A stretch of 62,000 nucleotides of DNA from Acanthaster planci (lineage: Eukaryota > Echinodermata > Asteroidea > Valvatida > Acanthasteridae): contig NW_019091436.1 in the NCBI RefSeq assembly GCF_001949145.1, positions 482,407 through 544,406 of the forward strand, in the 5' to 3' direction. This document shows positions 1 through 12,850 of the stretch, one piece after another (the stretch's first letter is position 1; every line of letters begins with the position of its first letter). A program made the position numbers and the translations under genes. The notes under the pieces are model-generated. The model had not been told where the DNA came from, searched no databases, and saw only the letters and a list, made by a program, of their open reading frames with translations.

Positions 1-1840
1 CCCAGCGGCCAGGGCAATGACGTTTCTGGCCACCTTGGCCAAACTGTAAGGACGTGAGAGAACGCGGGGGGGGGGCGTGGCGTGGACGGGATGGGTATTG
101 TCGCGGATGCCAGGCCAGACTTTTAAACTCTCTAAAAAGTTCCCGTCCCACTACAGACCGTCTCCAAGCTTTGTTGCAACCCATCACGTACACTGCCAAA
201 TGTTGCGTTCACCCCGTTTTACTACAGCCTACTACTACTACTACTAAGTTTCTCATCCACACCGTGACTGCCGCAGGAACATTCTTGACAGTTTAAAAAG
301 CTGGCTTTCCTCCATGATTGTAACCATACTACAACATCTGTGCACTGAAGTATAGGCGGCCATCAATTCAAGAGACAACACAAAAAGTAAAACTCTAAAT
401 TTGAAATTAATATTCAAGTCATCTTTTTCAATATTCATTCCAAATAATATGAAAAATGCTTTTAAAAGGAAAAAAATTTAAAAACATAAAAGAAAAAGAA
501 AGATTGTTTGCAGTAAACATGTAGCAAAATGGGTAAGAAACAGAAAAAAAATTATTCAATAAATATTCAAAAATACTAAAAGAATAAAAAAATGAAATTA
601 AAAATTAATTTAAAATATAAAAAAGTAAACACAAAAAAGAATGGAAACACAAAAATCAAGAAAAATGGGAAAATGAAAACAAATAGAAATCCAACTCAGA
701 AATAATACGCACAACTCAGAAATAAACGAACAAATTAGATGTAAACGAACAAATCAGAAATAAACGATAAACACTACAAACACAATAAACTGAGGTATTT
801 CTTTCTGGACTTTTACTTGTCAATAAAATAAGCAAGAACGCTCCGCGGTTTTCGTCAGATTAAAACACCACATTTCCGATGGATGTAATTCGTTGATACT
901 TCAATTTTATTACACCAGAACAGTAAACGTTTCCCTTCTTAGAACGTACTTGAGGTTTGTTTCTGGTGGCTGAAATTTCATTCACATTCATCACGTCACT
1001 TGTGTCTTTCAAATACCTAAGGGGTACTTTTATCTTGGGGATATGAATTAGTACTTTTTAAAGCCATACAATAATAAAATAAAAGGTAAGATTTTGAAGC
1101 AACAGATATTCTAAAAAAAGCCAAAAAATACACTTTTTAACGTTACATTTAAATGCAGCTTTGTATGCTGTTTACCCCTTTTCTCGAATTTCATAATTAT
1201 TGCCTTTTTAGTTTTCAAGGGTACTTCAAATCTTTATTCATTTTTCAAATTATAAAGTCTCTGTCATTAAGACAATAAAGTTTCATCATACTACTGTGAG
1301 TGACACTCTTAGCTTTACATAAAATATAGTAAGTATATAACAAGTAAGTACTAATTGGTACAAAAATGGACTTAGAATCACGCGATATAATTTGACTTCA
1401 CTTATTACATTAACAGATATGTTTAAGAAAGCAATTTCGATGTTATTTTCACACACTTTCAGTTTGTTTACAGCAGCAACAAATTTCTGAATATTAGCAG
1501 TTTCTACCAATAATGTTCAAATCATGTTCACAATCATATATCTTTTCAAATTTCAAAATTACGAATTGTTTTTATAATATTGCATTGAATTCGCATTTGA
1601 TGGAAATACGTTGTGTGTGCTTTTCTCCTCATATGACTCATGCCACTAGAAGACTCTGCTGTTCGGAAATTGAAATGGAAAAAGAGAAATAGAGACGGGT
1701 TATTGTTTTGTCATTACATTTTCTCAAGGAACACCATTGACAGACCAAGACAGTTGCCTTAACTATAAGGAGTTTTGAAGATATTAGCTGAGACAAAGCA
1801 AAGTTCACTACTCACTTTTTCAAGCAATGCTGTTCACCTC
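1..1840. other. Intergenic, AT-rich, no gene seen
   Basis: I find no convincing exon on either strand. The stretch holds a short (cta)n run near 231-246 and an A-rich low-complexity tract at about 440-790, which includes degenerate short repeats of the type aaataaacgaac. The 3' UTR of the first methyltransferase should run into the upper end; a possible minus-strand AATAAA lies at about 1232-1237. Confidence 0.6.
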
Positions 1841-4800
1841 CTACAAAGAGGTCTCTATACATGTATGTGGTTTTCTTCCAAGAAGCAAGACAACTGGAGT
1901 CCTTGTGCGTATCCTGGCATCTTCTGGAAGACAATCTAAACCTAAAATCCCCATCAACCTGGAAAAGACATTCACAAAATTTCAACAGTTAAAACTCACG
2001 GAAGCATACCGACTGGACTTACTGGGAGATCAGCCTTAGAACTACACTGAATACAACTTGAAAAATAAGAGATATGTACTTGATAATATAATAATAATGA
2101 ACATTTATAGAGCAACAGTATCCAACGCGAATGGCGCTCACGGCGCTAATAAGCAGAGACATCCAATCATGATAAGTTGAGGAATATTAACCAAACGCCT
2201 GCCTATGCAAATATGATTTTAATCTGTCCTTGAATGTGTCAAGTGATTTCGATAGTCTCACAGATTCCGGTAAAGAGTTCCAAAGTTTAGGTGCTGCAAT
2301 CTGAAAGCTTCTCCCCCCCCCCCGATAATGAGCAATAGTTTCCTTGAGTAGATTGCTTTTGGATGACCGCAAACGCCGATAACCTGGAGCATAGAACTGG
2401 ACAAGATCACCCAAAAATCTGGAGCATCACCCTGTAGGATCTTGAAAATGACGAGACACAGTTTGTACTGGACTCGTTGTTGGATGGGAAGCCAGTGCAG
2501 GTCAGCTAACATGGGTGTGATGTGGTCTGTTTTCCTTGTACGTGTCATCATTCATGCTGCAATATTTTGTATTCTTTGAAGATGAGAGAGGAGTTGATTG
2601 TTGATTCCATAGAGGAATGAGTTGCATGAATCCAATTCGGATGTGATGAAAGCATGAACAATGGTTTCAGCAGCTCCCCTTAAGGGCCCTTGTCAGATGA
2701 TCCCGTATTCTTCCAATGTTCCAAACTGACATGAAAGCAGCCTTTTTCATGGCCGAATGGAACATCACGCCTAAGTCACGAACATTAGCAGCAGGTCTAA
2801 TTTGTGCATTGCCAACTCTGCAATGATGAATACTTGTCTGTGTTCTTACCGTTTCTGTACCTCTTTGAGGATATCAGGGCCACTTGGATTCTTCTCCAGG
2901 TAAGCTTGATAAATGGCCCAAGATCGGATGTAGTCCAGGTAAGATGCCACTGTTGTGTCATATTGAATATGAAATGATTCATTCCTACGTCCAAAAACAA
3001 CAGAGACATTCTTCACGAGGCAAGTCAATTATTCTCAAAAACCTTTCAGACAGGTACAGTTCCACATTCTCAACATGCGCTTTGGCAAACACTTAATTGC
3101 TAAGTATGTGTAACATCAAAGCACCATTGCTCATTCACAGCACAGAATAGGAGACATGTCCATACCTTACTGTTTCGTCATACGGGATGCGGATATCTGC
3201 CAGCCTGTTAAAAAGATGCCGTGCACCTGGGCTGTTATAGGGTCCTAAAGTTACACTGCAGAGCTGTCATTGATCAGGAAGAAAAGCAGAACTTAAAATT
3301 GCAAGTCTGTCTCTGCCTACACAGAACTGATGAAGTCAAATCTATTGGATAAACACTATCTGCAGTGCTTGGCAGAAAAGCATTATTATTTATAATGTAG
3401 GGTGTGCTACGAAGCTATATCAAAGATGAAACATCACTTGTAGAAGGCTTTGCACGTGATACATTATGCAACATTGATGTTGTAGTAGATTCCAAGAAGA
3501 GGAATGCAGAACACATGTCTGTCAGCTTTAAAGAGCACTTCTAAGTAAAAGATGTTTTCTCTGATTTTATTTGTTCAAATAAATATAGACGCATTCAAAT
3601 CGAACACAGTGTCACTTCTATTCAGAGTTTAACTATAACAAACTTAAAAGGGCTTTTTGCTGTTCGTACCATGATGCCAATTCTGAATGTAGAGTGCGTC
3701 ATTCGGAGAAAACAGACAAAACTACCAGCGTTGGTAGTAGAAAAACTCTTGTGCATGCTAAACCATGCATATAAGCCATTATTTGGCATGCACAGGGCAC
3801 AATGCACATGACACAATCTACATATTTATTTGAACAGATAAAATCAGAGAAAACTTCTTTTACTTAGAGGTGCTCTTTAGTGTTTTGTTCTCCATGTTTG
3901 AAGTGCACGACCAATCAGACAACAAAGATGAAAGAAAGGACCAATCAGAGAATAAGGATGACAGATTGGCCAATCATATGAAAAGAATCATAAGAGCAAA
4001 TAGCAATGCACCTCTAGTCTCCTGATCAAAACGACAATAATTCACGGTTTAATAAATTCCTCACCTGCATAATCATATCCCTTAATTGCTCATTCTTTAC
4101 GTCATCACCTTCAACCCAGGGCCGTATTTTGTGATATGTATAAATGGCAATGCATCCACTGGGTTTCAGTATTCTGTCCATCTCACGAAAGAACGCATCC
4201 AAATCAAACCAATGCACTGACTCTGCACATGTGATCAAGTCGACAGACCTGTCTGGTACAGCAATGCTCTCAGCACTTCCTATTCTGATGTCAAAACAAA
4301 AAATGTTGGATGAATTAAACATGATTCTCAATTATGCGCTGGAGAATCTGAAACCTATTCTTTACATACCTCTTCATTAACAAAACGTTGCCTGGTAGTA
4401 AAAGGTCTGTCGCTCGTGATCTGAGGGTTGGGGGTTCGAATCCTGGCAGGAGGTTACATCTCTCCACCCAGGAGTAACTGGATAACTGTGAGGGCTGATA
4501 TAGTTATGATGTTTAGCCGTTTGCACCTAATACGGCTAAACATCGGTCAGAATACTCCCCAGGGAACTGAGATGGGTTAAGAAATGTTCAGATGTGAGCC
4601 TAATGAGCAGAGATGATAATATATCAGTGCCACTGAGTGACACAGTTAGATGCCGACTGCCTTAAAAATGCCCTGACGTTGTTTTTATTGTTCTACAGTC
4701 ATCTTCTGAATTTGATTTATTTCCGACCACCTTCTCAATTTCCCAAACATTACTCAATGGACTGTACCTGCTATGTACAATAATGATTTCTTACTTCTTT

Positions 4801-6032
4801 AACAAACTGAAACAAACAACAATGCACTGCGGTAACCAAACATTTCCTCACCTAAATTCAACATTTGGTGGATTCTTCAAAGACTGTGCAGCTCTTATCT
4901 GTGCTTCACTGACATCAACACCGATGATCTTTTCAAAATATGGGGTCAAAGGTCTGGTATTCTGGCCTGATCCACACCCTACATCAACTGCAAGTTTAAA
5001 AGGCTCTGGGTTCTGTGTATCAGAACCCAGAAAATAAATTGAATGTCTTTAGTTTTCTTGAAAGTTCTGCATTGCTCGGTGATTAAAATAAAATGTTCAA
5101 AACTGAATCAAGATTGCAAATTACTGCATCAACAAGCATTTTGACCGCAGTTACAAATTTTCATAATGTCCTACATTGCTAGAAACATCAAAGTGGAAAT
5201 GAAAAAAGCACCTCACCACATCTACTTGACACCATTCATTAAAAATGATTCCAAATCAAACTCAAAGAAGAAGTTATTTCAAGGATACTCCATTGGAGTC
5301 TATTGGACAATTGTGGACTGGCCCACAGCAAATTTCAGGAATGGTGATCGAGCAGCGCAGTATACCAGATGATCAATGTTACTTGTTTTCTACACTAGGC
5401 CAATATTGACAAACTCTGACTCTTAATTATTATCATATCTTAGAAAGGCAAAGTGGGAAGACAAAAGATTTAATGTTTGCTCCCTTTTCCTTCCCCCAAT
5501 GCCTTTCTACCATTGTGCAAAATCATCCATGCAGTATTTGCAATAAGGCTTACTGCTTTGAGTAAGAATACATGTGCTTAGACCCGTAAACTGGGCCGGA
5601 TGTATACTCCCTTGCCACACAGTATATGACGAAGGAGTGTACATGTTGATTGGGCCCACCTATTTACGGGTCTAACAGGTACCATGCAGGTACTATGCCA
5701 CGAGGCAAAATGATCTATCTCCAACATTTAATAACACGAGATTTCCCGATTCAGCTTCTCGAAATTAAACGTTTAAGTTCTGCCTAGTGTTTAGCATGTT
5801 TCTTAAATTTTATCCCCAATGAATGGCAAGGTGGAGGCCTGCTGCATGGAGGTAGGAAACACCCCATGCCTGCCGGTAATATTCATGAGCATTGGCAAGT
5901 CATTAAGGGCCCTACCTTTTCCCGTAGAAAGCTCAGGCTTCTCTGGATAATTTCCGGAGGCCACTCGGGGCGATTTTTGAGGTAGATAGCGGCATGGTCC
6001 TCCTTTTTGAATTGACTGGTTTCGGTTGACAT
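1841..6032 (-). CDS. SAM-dependent methyltransferase, paralogue A (6 exons, 282 aa)
   Basis: Class I methyltransferase of the Methyltransf_11 type, resembling yeast Tmt1/Crg1-like enzymes and the animal proteins usually named putative methyltransferase DDB_G0268948. The natural substrate is unknown. Exons on minus: 5916-6032, 4852-5012, 4065-4284, 3166-3263, 2850-2984, 1841-1958, all with GT-AG borders and joining in frame. The start is the ATG at 6030-6032 (MSTETSQFKKEDHAA), shared with the two neighbouring copies. SAM-binding motif I is VDVGCGSGQNT (about residues 48-58), the acidic loop is GVDVSEAQ (about 70-77), and the post-motif is DLITCAESVHWFD (about 108-120). The C-terminal exon encodes the family's closing LLLGRKP motif and then a copy-specific tail. 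There is no signal peptide, so it is probably cytosolic. The last intron carries a LINE fragment; introns 1 and 2 carry a palindrome and a SINE-like block. Confidence 0.9.
2083..2822 (-). mobile_element. 5'-truncated CR1/L2-clade LINE fragment
   Basis: The minus strand reads as the C-terminal part of a non-LTR reverse transcriptase: VRDLGVMFHSAMKKAAFM, AFITSELDSCNSFLYGI, LHWLPIQQRVQYKLC and AAPKLWNSLPESVR. The last two are hallmark CR1/L2 motifs (HWLP..QR and P.LWNSLP). The reading is split over several frames and has an in-frame stop after QNIAA, so the copy is dead. Its 3' end is an (att)-rich tail near 2083-2098. It sits in the last intron of methyltransferase A, ending less than 30 bp from exon 5. 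Confidence 0.85.
3905..3982. repeat. Triplicated CCAAT-containing intronic repeat (copy A)
   Basis: Three head-to-tail, about 33-bp units each contain (ga)ccaatca, at about 3911, 3940 and 3970. They lie in intron 3 of methyltransferase A. The same block occurs at the equivalent place in paralogue B (8271-8345) and in degraded form in C (15205-15262), so it predates the gene duplications. Confidence 0.6.
4395..4720 (+). mobile_element. tRNA-derived SINE-like element
   Basis: There is a good polymerase III B box, ggttcgaatcc, at 4433-4443, with a weaker A-box-like region upstream and an unrelated body downstream. The body contains a perfect 13-bp hairpin (4508-4520 with 4532-4544, 11-base loop). 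No full cloverleaf can be drawn, so a functional tRNA is unlikely. It lies in intron 2 of methyltransferase A and is absent from the equivalent intron of paralogue B. The ends are approximate. Confidence 0.55.
5577..5676. mobile_element. Palindromic MITE-like foldback element
   Basis: The ends are inverted repeats (ttagacccgtaaa against tttacgggtctaa). Inside them a second pair (tgtatactccctt against gaaggagtgtaca) continues the stem, so nearly the whole 100 bp can fold back. It lies in intron 1 of methyltransferase A. No transposase is present; a short non-autonomous DNA transposon is the likely origin. Confidence 0.6.
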
Positions 6033-7161
6033 GGTTACGTTTCGGATGCTGAAGCGAAGTTTTGTCACTAGGACCCTTGCTCTACTACCATGCATGGTTG
6101 TATACCTCTACGTATGCATGTGCATCTACATAGTTTGGACCATGAAGCTATAAAAAGTTTCAGAGCTCCATGGTTGGACCTATGGTTGGACCATGGACTT
6201 GATACTGATGGAGACCCAAGGACCCATGCACGCGGTACGGGCGCGTACTATACATGTGTGCACACTTATACTTGCAACGAAGCTGCACACACAGCACATG
6301 AAGCTTTTTTTATCACGTGAGCTATCAGCTGATCCGTGTGTATGGTGTTCTATTCAGGCCACTGCGCGGTGAGAATTGTTTCACTGCGCGGTAAGGCAGA
6401 CAGTTTCACGGCGCCCATCATGAGAGTTGTTCGGCAGCACGGTGAGTGTTGGTCAGTGATGCTGTTCGGTTGCACTACACTAATAACACACGCCTGTGGC
6501 AAAATCCAAGAGAAATTGCGCCACGTGGTGACGCCATTTCCTTCCTCCATGGTGACGCCCGGGAAGATTATCATAATCTTGTTTTTTTAATTGAAAATTA
6601 AAAATTATGAACACTGGGACAGTTTTCTTTTCAATTTCACAAGTTTTTTTTTTATTTTTTGTAGAATTTTTTTTTCATAGAGGGATAAAAAAAGAGAATA
6701 TTTAACATATAAAGACTCGGGGCATGCGGTGAAATGAACCTTAAAATTAACTTTAAATAATCTTAAATGCACTTTTGATCTCAAAATTTTCTTTTTTTTA
6801 AATTTCAGCTTCTACTTAAAGACTACAACAAAATAGTTGCGTTACATTTAATATGTGTAGGAGTACACCGAGTCACCTGATTGTGATGTAGTTGAGATGT
6901 ACAGAAATGAGGGGGACAATTTCTGACAAGATTTTCCTCGTCAGGTCAAGGAAGCTTTGTAAATTTCTTGTATTAACAAATTAAAATGTTTACATATTCA
7001 TGAAAAGAAAATTTAAAATTCTTCTCAATGAATTGAAAATGGTAAAAGCAATTGCACGGACCTGGACAAAGACAAATTGCATTATCCATTAGGAAATGTC
7101 ACATTTTTGACTTGGACAACGGCAAAGATCACTAGTTATTGTTTCAAGCAAAGCCATTCAC
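6033..7161. other. Spacer between methyltransferases A and B
   Basis: No gene is seen. This is the 5' flank of paralogue A and the 3' flank of paralogue B (1.13 kb). Most of it is low-complexity A/T tracts (6585-6830). The part just above the start of A is richer in CpG (6230-6260, 6360-6420), compatible with a promoter, but no TATA box can be assigned. Confidence 0.5.
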
Positions 7162-9955
7162 CTACAAGCAGGTCTCCTCTTGTGGTTTTCTTCCAAGAAG
7201 CAAGACAACTGGAGATCTGACACGTATCTTGGCATCTTCTGGAGAACAATCTGAACTTAAGAGTTCCATCAACCTGGAAAAGACGATGGTAAAACTTCAA
7301 CAAAGTCAAAATTGGAAGCTCAACCTGACCTACTTGAAGATTGACTTGGAAATACAGTTCATCCTCCGAGTACAACTTCAGCAGTCTGTCATCCATTATC
7401 CCATGGCAGTATAAATGCCCAAAGGACAGATACACTTATCTGTGTTCTTACCGTTCCTGAACTTCCTTTAGGATATCAGGACCACTTGGATTCTTCTCCA
7501 GGTAAGCTTGATACGCTGACCAAGACTGGATGTAGTCCATGTAAGATGCCATTGTAGTGTCATATTGAATATCTAATGATTCATCTCTGGTTAAGAAACA
7601 AAAAGATAGTACATGTATTCATGAGACAAATTAACAGGCTCAACAATTAAAATCCTCTAACGGGTCCGGTTAAAGATTTTCAACATGCTTGGGCAGGCAC
7701 GATACAAAGCGCTTTTTTCTTACTCACAAAAGGACTCCAAACTAATTGTTCTACCTTATATTCTCATCATACGGGATGTGGATATCTGCCAGCCTGTTAA
7801 AAAGATGCCGTGCACCTGGGCTGTTATAGGATCCTAGAGTTACACCGCTGAGCTGTCATTCGTAAATATAATGAGAAAACAAAACTGATAGTTTAAGTTA
7901 TCTCCACATTACTGATAAGTCAAAAATCTAGATGTGCGCCCTAGCATCTGCATTGCTTGCCAGAATATTATTCAGAATGCATAATAGGCTGCATAAATTA
8001 CACGATTAAAGATCACTCGGTGAGATAAATCACTTATACTAGGCTTTGCATGCGACAGAACATGTGTCTTCAATGTAAGGAGGATTTCAGAACTGTCTCT
8101 TATTAAAGAACTGTTTTATTATTATTAATCATTTCTGGTAATGACACCAAGGATTCCTAAAAAGCACCATAGGCACTGTAGCTCCCAAGCCTGAAAAAAC
8201 CTGTAGAAAGGAGACAATGAGAAGCAGTCTTACCCTTTTCCTGCTTATATGTGTTTGTGTTTGAGGAACATGACCAATCAGAATACAAAGATGAAAGAAT
8301 GGACCAATCAAAATACACGACTGAAGGATTAGCCAATCAAATTACAAGTACAAATGAATTCATCAGAAGAGATGACAATGCACCTATTGAAAATTAATAA
8401 ATTCCTCACCTGCATGACCACATCCTTTAATTGTTCATTCTTTACGTCATCACCTTCAACCCAGGGCCGTATTTTGTGGTATGCATAGATTGCAATGCAT
8501 CCGTTGGGTTTCAGTATTCTGTCCATCTCACGAAAGAACGCATCTAAATCAAACCAATGCACTGACTCTGCACATGTGATCAAGTCGACAGACCTGTCCG
8601 GTACAGCAATGCTCTCAGCACTTCCTATTCTGACGTCAAAATAAAATATAAGTGTTGGATGTATTGTATGTACAATACATGTATATCGTAATTTCGCTCC
8701 GGAGACTCTGATACCTTTTATTCACCGTTGATTGATGAAAATTAGATGATGGATATTTTATGATCACAAGCAACTTTCATGCCCACAACCCAAAGACAGT
8801 GACAAACTGTGATGAAACTGCGGTAAATGGTTGTACAGTAAAAGGAATTTTTCTCCCTTAGAAATCGATTTGTTTCCCAATCCTTGATATTTTCCAAACA
8901 TCATTTAAACGAATGCAATGTCTGTTGCTGTGCAGTCTTAAGGTCCCTAATTTTGCCATTTATTGTGAAAACAATCAGCTTTCGCACAGTAGGTAGCCCA
9001 ATTAGGACTTGGTGAAAACACTGTGGCGAACGTACTAGTTACATGCAACTCATGAATTCTAATTTCTGTTTGTAAGTCAACACCAAGACAAATACATATA
9101 ATGCACAGAGGCACCTGAAACATTTCCTCACCTAAAGTCAACATTTGGTGGATTCTCCAAAGACTGTGCAGCTCTTATCTGTGCCTCACTCACATCAACA
9201 CCAATGACCTTTTCAAAATATGGGGCCAAAGGTCTGGTATTCTGGCCTGATCCACACCCTACATCAACTGCGAGTTGAAAAGGCTCTGCTGTCTAAGTAT
9301 CGAATTAAAATAATACATTTATTGTCTTCTGAAAGCTCTGCATCGTTCAGGGATTAAAGGGTTTTGAAAAACCAAAATACGTAAACATGGCATCAACAAG
9401 CAGTGCCGACAATTGTTAAAAATTGTCACAATTTCCTCAATGTATAGCATCCGCTTCATCAAATCTGCTTAACGTAAATCGTTTGAGAATGTAAGCTTGT
9501 ACTGCTGTACACCAAATACCATTTCCTCCGTGTCCACGGTCCCCACTTTGCTCACGGGTGCATTATATACAAGATTACTGTGGATCTACCCTGAGGCATT
9601 GGTGATTTCATTCTCTTTTATCTCCCCACGTTTTTCTCCCTTCATGCCGTCCCCCTTTATTTGGGGGGGGGGGGAAATTAATCCCCCTTTCCCCTCTTGC
9701 GACACCCATAGTCCCCGCCCCTCTGCTGCAACATACCTCCGTCAATCCCAGGTCGTATTTTCAGCTCTGGATTTATAAAATAGCTTCGATCATTCTATGG
9801 AAGGATGGTTGACAAAAATGACGCGACAAAACTACTACCTTTTCACGTAGAAAACTCAAGCTTCTCTGGACAATTTCTGGAGGCCACCCGGGGCGATTTT
9901 TTAGGTAGATAGCGGCATGGTCCTCTTTTTTGAATTGACTAGCATCTGTCGACAT
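7162..9955 (-). CDS. SAM-dependent methyltransferase, paralogue B (6 exons, 280 aa)
   Basis: Second tandem copy of the class I methyltransferase. Exons on minus: 9839-9955, 9132-9292, 8410-8629, 7755-7852, 7452-7586, 7162-7273. The first five have exactly the lengths seen in copy A, and every junction is GT-AG and in frame. The protein starts MSTDASQFKKEDHAA; motif I is VDVGCGSGQNT, the acidic loop is VIGVDVSEAQ, and the post-motif is CAESVHWFDLDAFFRE. It ends LLLGRKPQEETCL. Exons 3 and 4 and their flanks are almost identical to those of copy A, suggesting recent duplication or gene conversion. The gene is more compact (2.8 kb) because its introns lack the LINE, SINE and palindrome found in A. 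All catalytic-fold motifs are intact, so it is probably functional. Confidence 0.9.
8271..8345. repeat. Triplicated CCAAT-containing intronic repeat (copy B)
   Basis: Three about 33-bp units with ccaatca (at about 8274, 8303 and 8333) lie in intron 3 of methyltransferase B. They match the block at 3905-3982 in paralogue A. Confidence 0.6.
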
Positions 9956-10179
9956 GGCTACGTTTCGGGCGCCAAAAGCGAGGTTAACTGGACCTGGGGC
10001 CCGGAGGTGCAGGTGCGGCACACACGAGACACACACCTTACCTGGGGTCTGATCAGAGGGTCCCTGGTCTGATCAAAGGTAGCTTGTGTCGTGAGCGATC
10101 TGCTGACACGCATAATCACTGTTACTTGACACGCTTTGACACCCGTACCCGTGTGCACGCACTCGCACCTTAGTACATT
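9956..10179. other. 5' flank of methyltransferase B
   Basis: Upstream of the B start codon, a CpG-richer stretch (about 9965-10170) contains gatcagagggtccctggtctgatc-like short inverted sequence near 10049-10077. This is the probable promoter region. No TATA box is evident. Confidence 0.35.
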
Positions 10180-10949
10180 ATGGCGTGCAAAGTTGATATT
10201 TAGTCCAGTATAGCAATATCATTTTTAGAAAAAGAGGTATCTCTATTAAACAACAGATTTATACGAGAGCCCTGGAGTGCCATCAAGTATATATTTTTTT
10301 GAAAAAGTAAAGTAAATTTTTTCGAAGTTTGTGTCTACGAGATAATTATATGTTTTCCAGTTTCTTTTTACGAAATATATGTTTTGAGATCATTCTCTGT
10401 GATTTAAATTGTATTCAATGTTTCTATTTTTGGAATTTTTTTTACGAGATACATGTATATTTTTTTTCAAAGATTGTTAAGGAGATATATTTTTTCAGTT
10501 TTGTTTTTACATGTTAAAAATAATTCGAAAAGAGAAACAATGTTTCTAAAAAATAGATCACAGAGGAAAAAAACATATTTTGTAAAAACAAAATTTTGGA
10601 AAAAGTATATCTCTTAAAATCCAACTTAAAAAAACAAATATCTCATGCAAACAAATTGGAGAAAAACGTATCTCGTATAAACAAAATTGAAACAAATTTA
10701 TCTCGTAAAAACAAATGTTTTCAAAAACAGAAACAATGTTTCTAAAAATAAATCACAGAGAACTGTCTAAAAAAATTATATCTCGTAAAAACAAACCTTG
10801 AAAACTATACTGCACTTTTTCAAAAAATATAGTTGATGGCACTCCAGGGCTTTCGTAGATTTACAAAATTAAAATTTTGCCTGTCTAGAAATTTGAGATA
10901 CAGATATCTCTGTTGCGGGATAAAAAAAAAAATCGATTTTGCACGCCAT
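10180..10949. mobile_element. 770-bp foldback element with iterated internal motif
   Basis: Terminal inverted repeats begin atggcgtgcaaa (10180-10191) and end tttgcacgccat (10938-10949). A second long inverted pair carries agagccctggagtgccatcaa (about 10265-10285) against ttgatggcactccagggct (about 10832-10850). The A/T-rich interior repeats the motif tatctcgtaaaaacaaa many times in the right half and its reverse complement in the left half. No open frame encodes a transposase. It is best described as a non-autonomous foldback or MITE-like element; superfamily unknown. Confidence 0.65.
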
Positions 10950-12850
10950 TCCTGAGCATAAAATCCACTGACTATCTACTACAGTGACTACAGAGAATCC
11001 GGGTTTTGCGGTGGGGCGGGGGATTCTTTCCTTCAAATGATCTTCCTTTTTTCCACTTCGTTAAGACAATTCTCACCCCTGGATGAAGGTGGCATTGGCG
11101 TTTCTAAATTGCTGGTGATTCCAATACTTCAGAAAGCCAAAGCGTGAACGGCACAAAACTAGAATAACCAAATAAGAGGTTTTCCGAGCAGCATGCTTGT
11201 TCTTGGCCATTTGTGGGAAGGGCCATATTTTTGTGATCAGCTAAAGTCCTTATTAATTTGGGGTTTCAAACCTCAGCTCCCAACGACTGGCAGATGAGAG
11301 CAAAAGCTGTAACTTTATATGAGAGGTCTCTCTTCATTTTCATTTGAAAAAATAAAAGTACTAAATCTCTTGACAATATCCCTCGAATAATGAAGTAATA
11401 TCGATAAATCAACAAATCGTTTTTGAAACTTGAAAAGTACTGCACTGATAAGTGTTTTCAGTTGTCCGAAAAAATGGACAATTTTAAATGTTACAAAAAG
11501 TGTACTTTCAATATACTTAAAATAACATACATGTACATACCGAACAGTCTCAATATACTAATGCAGAGTATAACGTGGTACACAAAATTCGTCGAGGAAG
11601 AGTTCATCAAAGGCAAGGGTTGATGGGGGGGGGGTGTCAATGGGTGTCTTTCCCCTCTAAAAAGGGGCCCCAAACTTTTTTTAAAGTAATAAGAGAAAGG
11701 CAATTTTCTAAATTACGTTTTCTTTCCAAAAGCATGATAAGAGCCCCAAAATGTAGCCACATTACAAAAAGGCAATAAAAGGTTACAAGACAAACATTTC
11801 AAATATTAGTGCCACTCCAACCGAAATTTGGTTCTGCATCGGCCCAAAACTGCATGGGTCCTTTAAACATGAATTAACACAAATACACAATCACATTTCA
11901 GACGTCCCAAGAAAACTTTAACTTACCAAACCAAAGATGAAAGAAAGCTTTACAATGGCTGTATAGCATCTAAGTTTCACCTCGCTTTTAAACAAATTCA
12001 ATCGTTGAAATAAAAGAAAATTTTAAAATTCTGATTAACGAGTTGAAAATAGTAAAACCAGCAAAGTGCTTTCTATTTAACTTTTAAAACCAATAAAGCA
12101 GAGTATCAAGTATCTAACCAGTCCTACCGAAACCAAAAGAAGTTATTTCAGCATTTAACAGTTTCAATGTGCTGAAAAGCAGTGAAAAAAGGCAAGAAAT
12201 TTAAACGAGCTCTGTATGAAAACGACATTCTGATGTTATTTTTGTTACTAATTTTTACCAACATACACCTGTTCCATAGTACCAATTATTAATGGTTAGT
12301 TAAGATCAGATAAAAAGACATGATTACTCATGCACCATTCAAAAACAGTTGTGTAGGCTTTTGTTATCAAATAAGAAGTGACATTGATACATCTTTGTCA
12401 AGGTACTTTTGTTCAAAGATTAAAGAAGAGGAGAGAAGCATGGAGACTATAATCCTGACTGCAACTGGCCCTGGGTCACAGTTCTACTGAGCTACTCCCT
12501 GGTTACACAGCCAGCAGTGGAAAACACTACTCCAGGAAGATGTTGAAAGCAGTGAATTACATTAAAATAGAACACACTAAGCTCATGAGAACATTAGCAC
12601 ATGTCATAATCACTACTAATAGCGTGAAAGAAATATTTGCAATATCAATTCACATACGGACCAATCAAGAAGTTAATTAAAAGATATAACAACATGATTT
12701 CACTTATGTATCTTTACAAAAGATTCTTCTAACTGAAATGGAAAAGAGAAAAACAAAGACTGGTCATATGTTTTGTAAACAAATTTTCTCCAGGAAGACC
12801 CTTGACAAAGACATATCAATAAGGAGTTTTGAATTAATACACAAGCCCAC
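10950..12850. other. Spacer between methyltransferases B and C
   Basis: No gene or clear repeat is seen. The short open frames around 11423-11778 lack splice logic and similarity and contain a g-run (11625-11633). The upper end should hold the 3' UTR of paralogue C. Confidence 0.5.

Noticed and set aside
4395-4470. Functional tRNA gene on plus
   Set aside because: Only the B box is convincing; no cloverleaf can be drawn.
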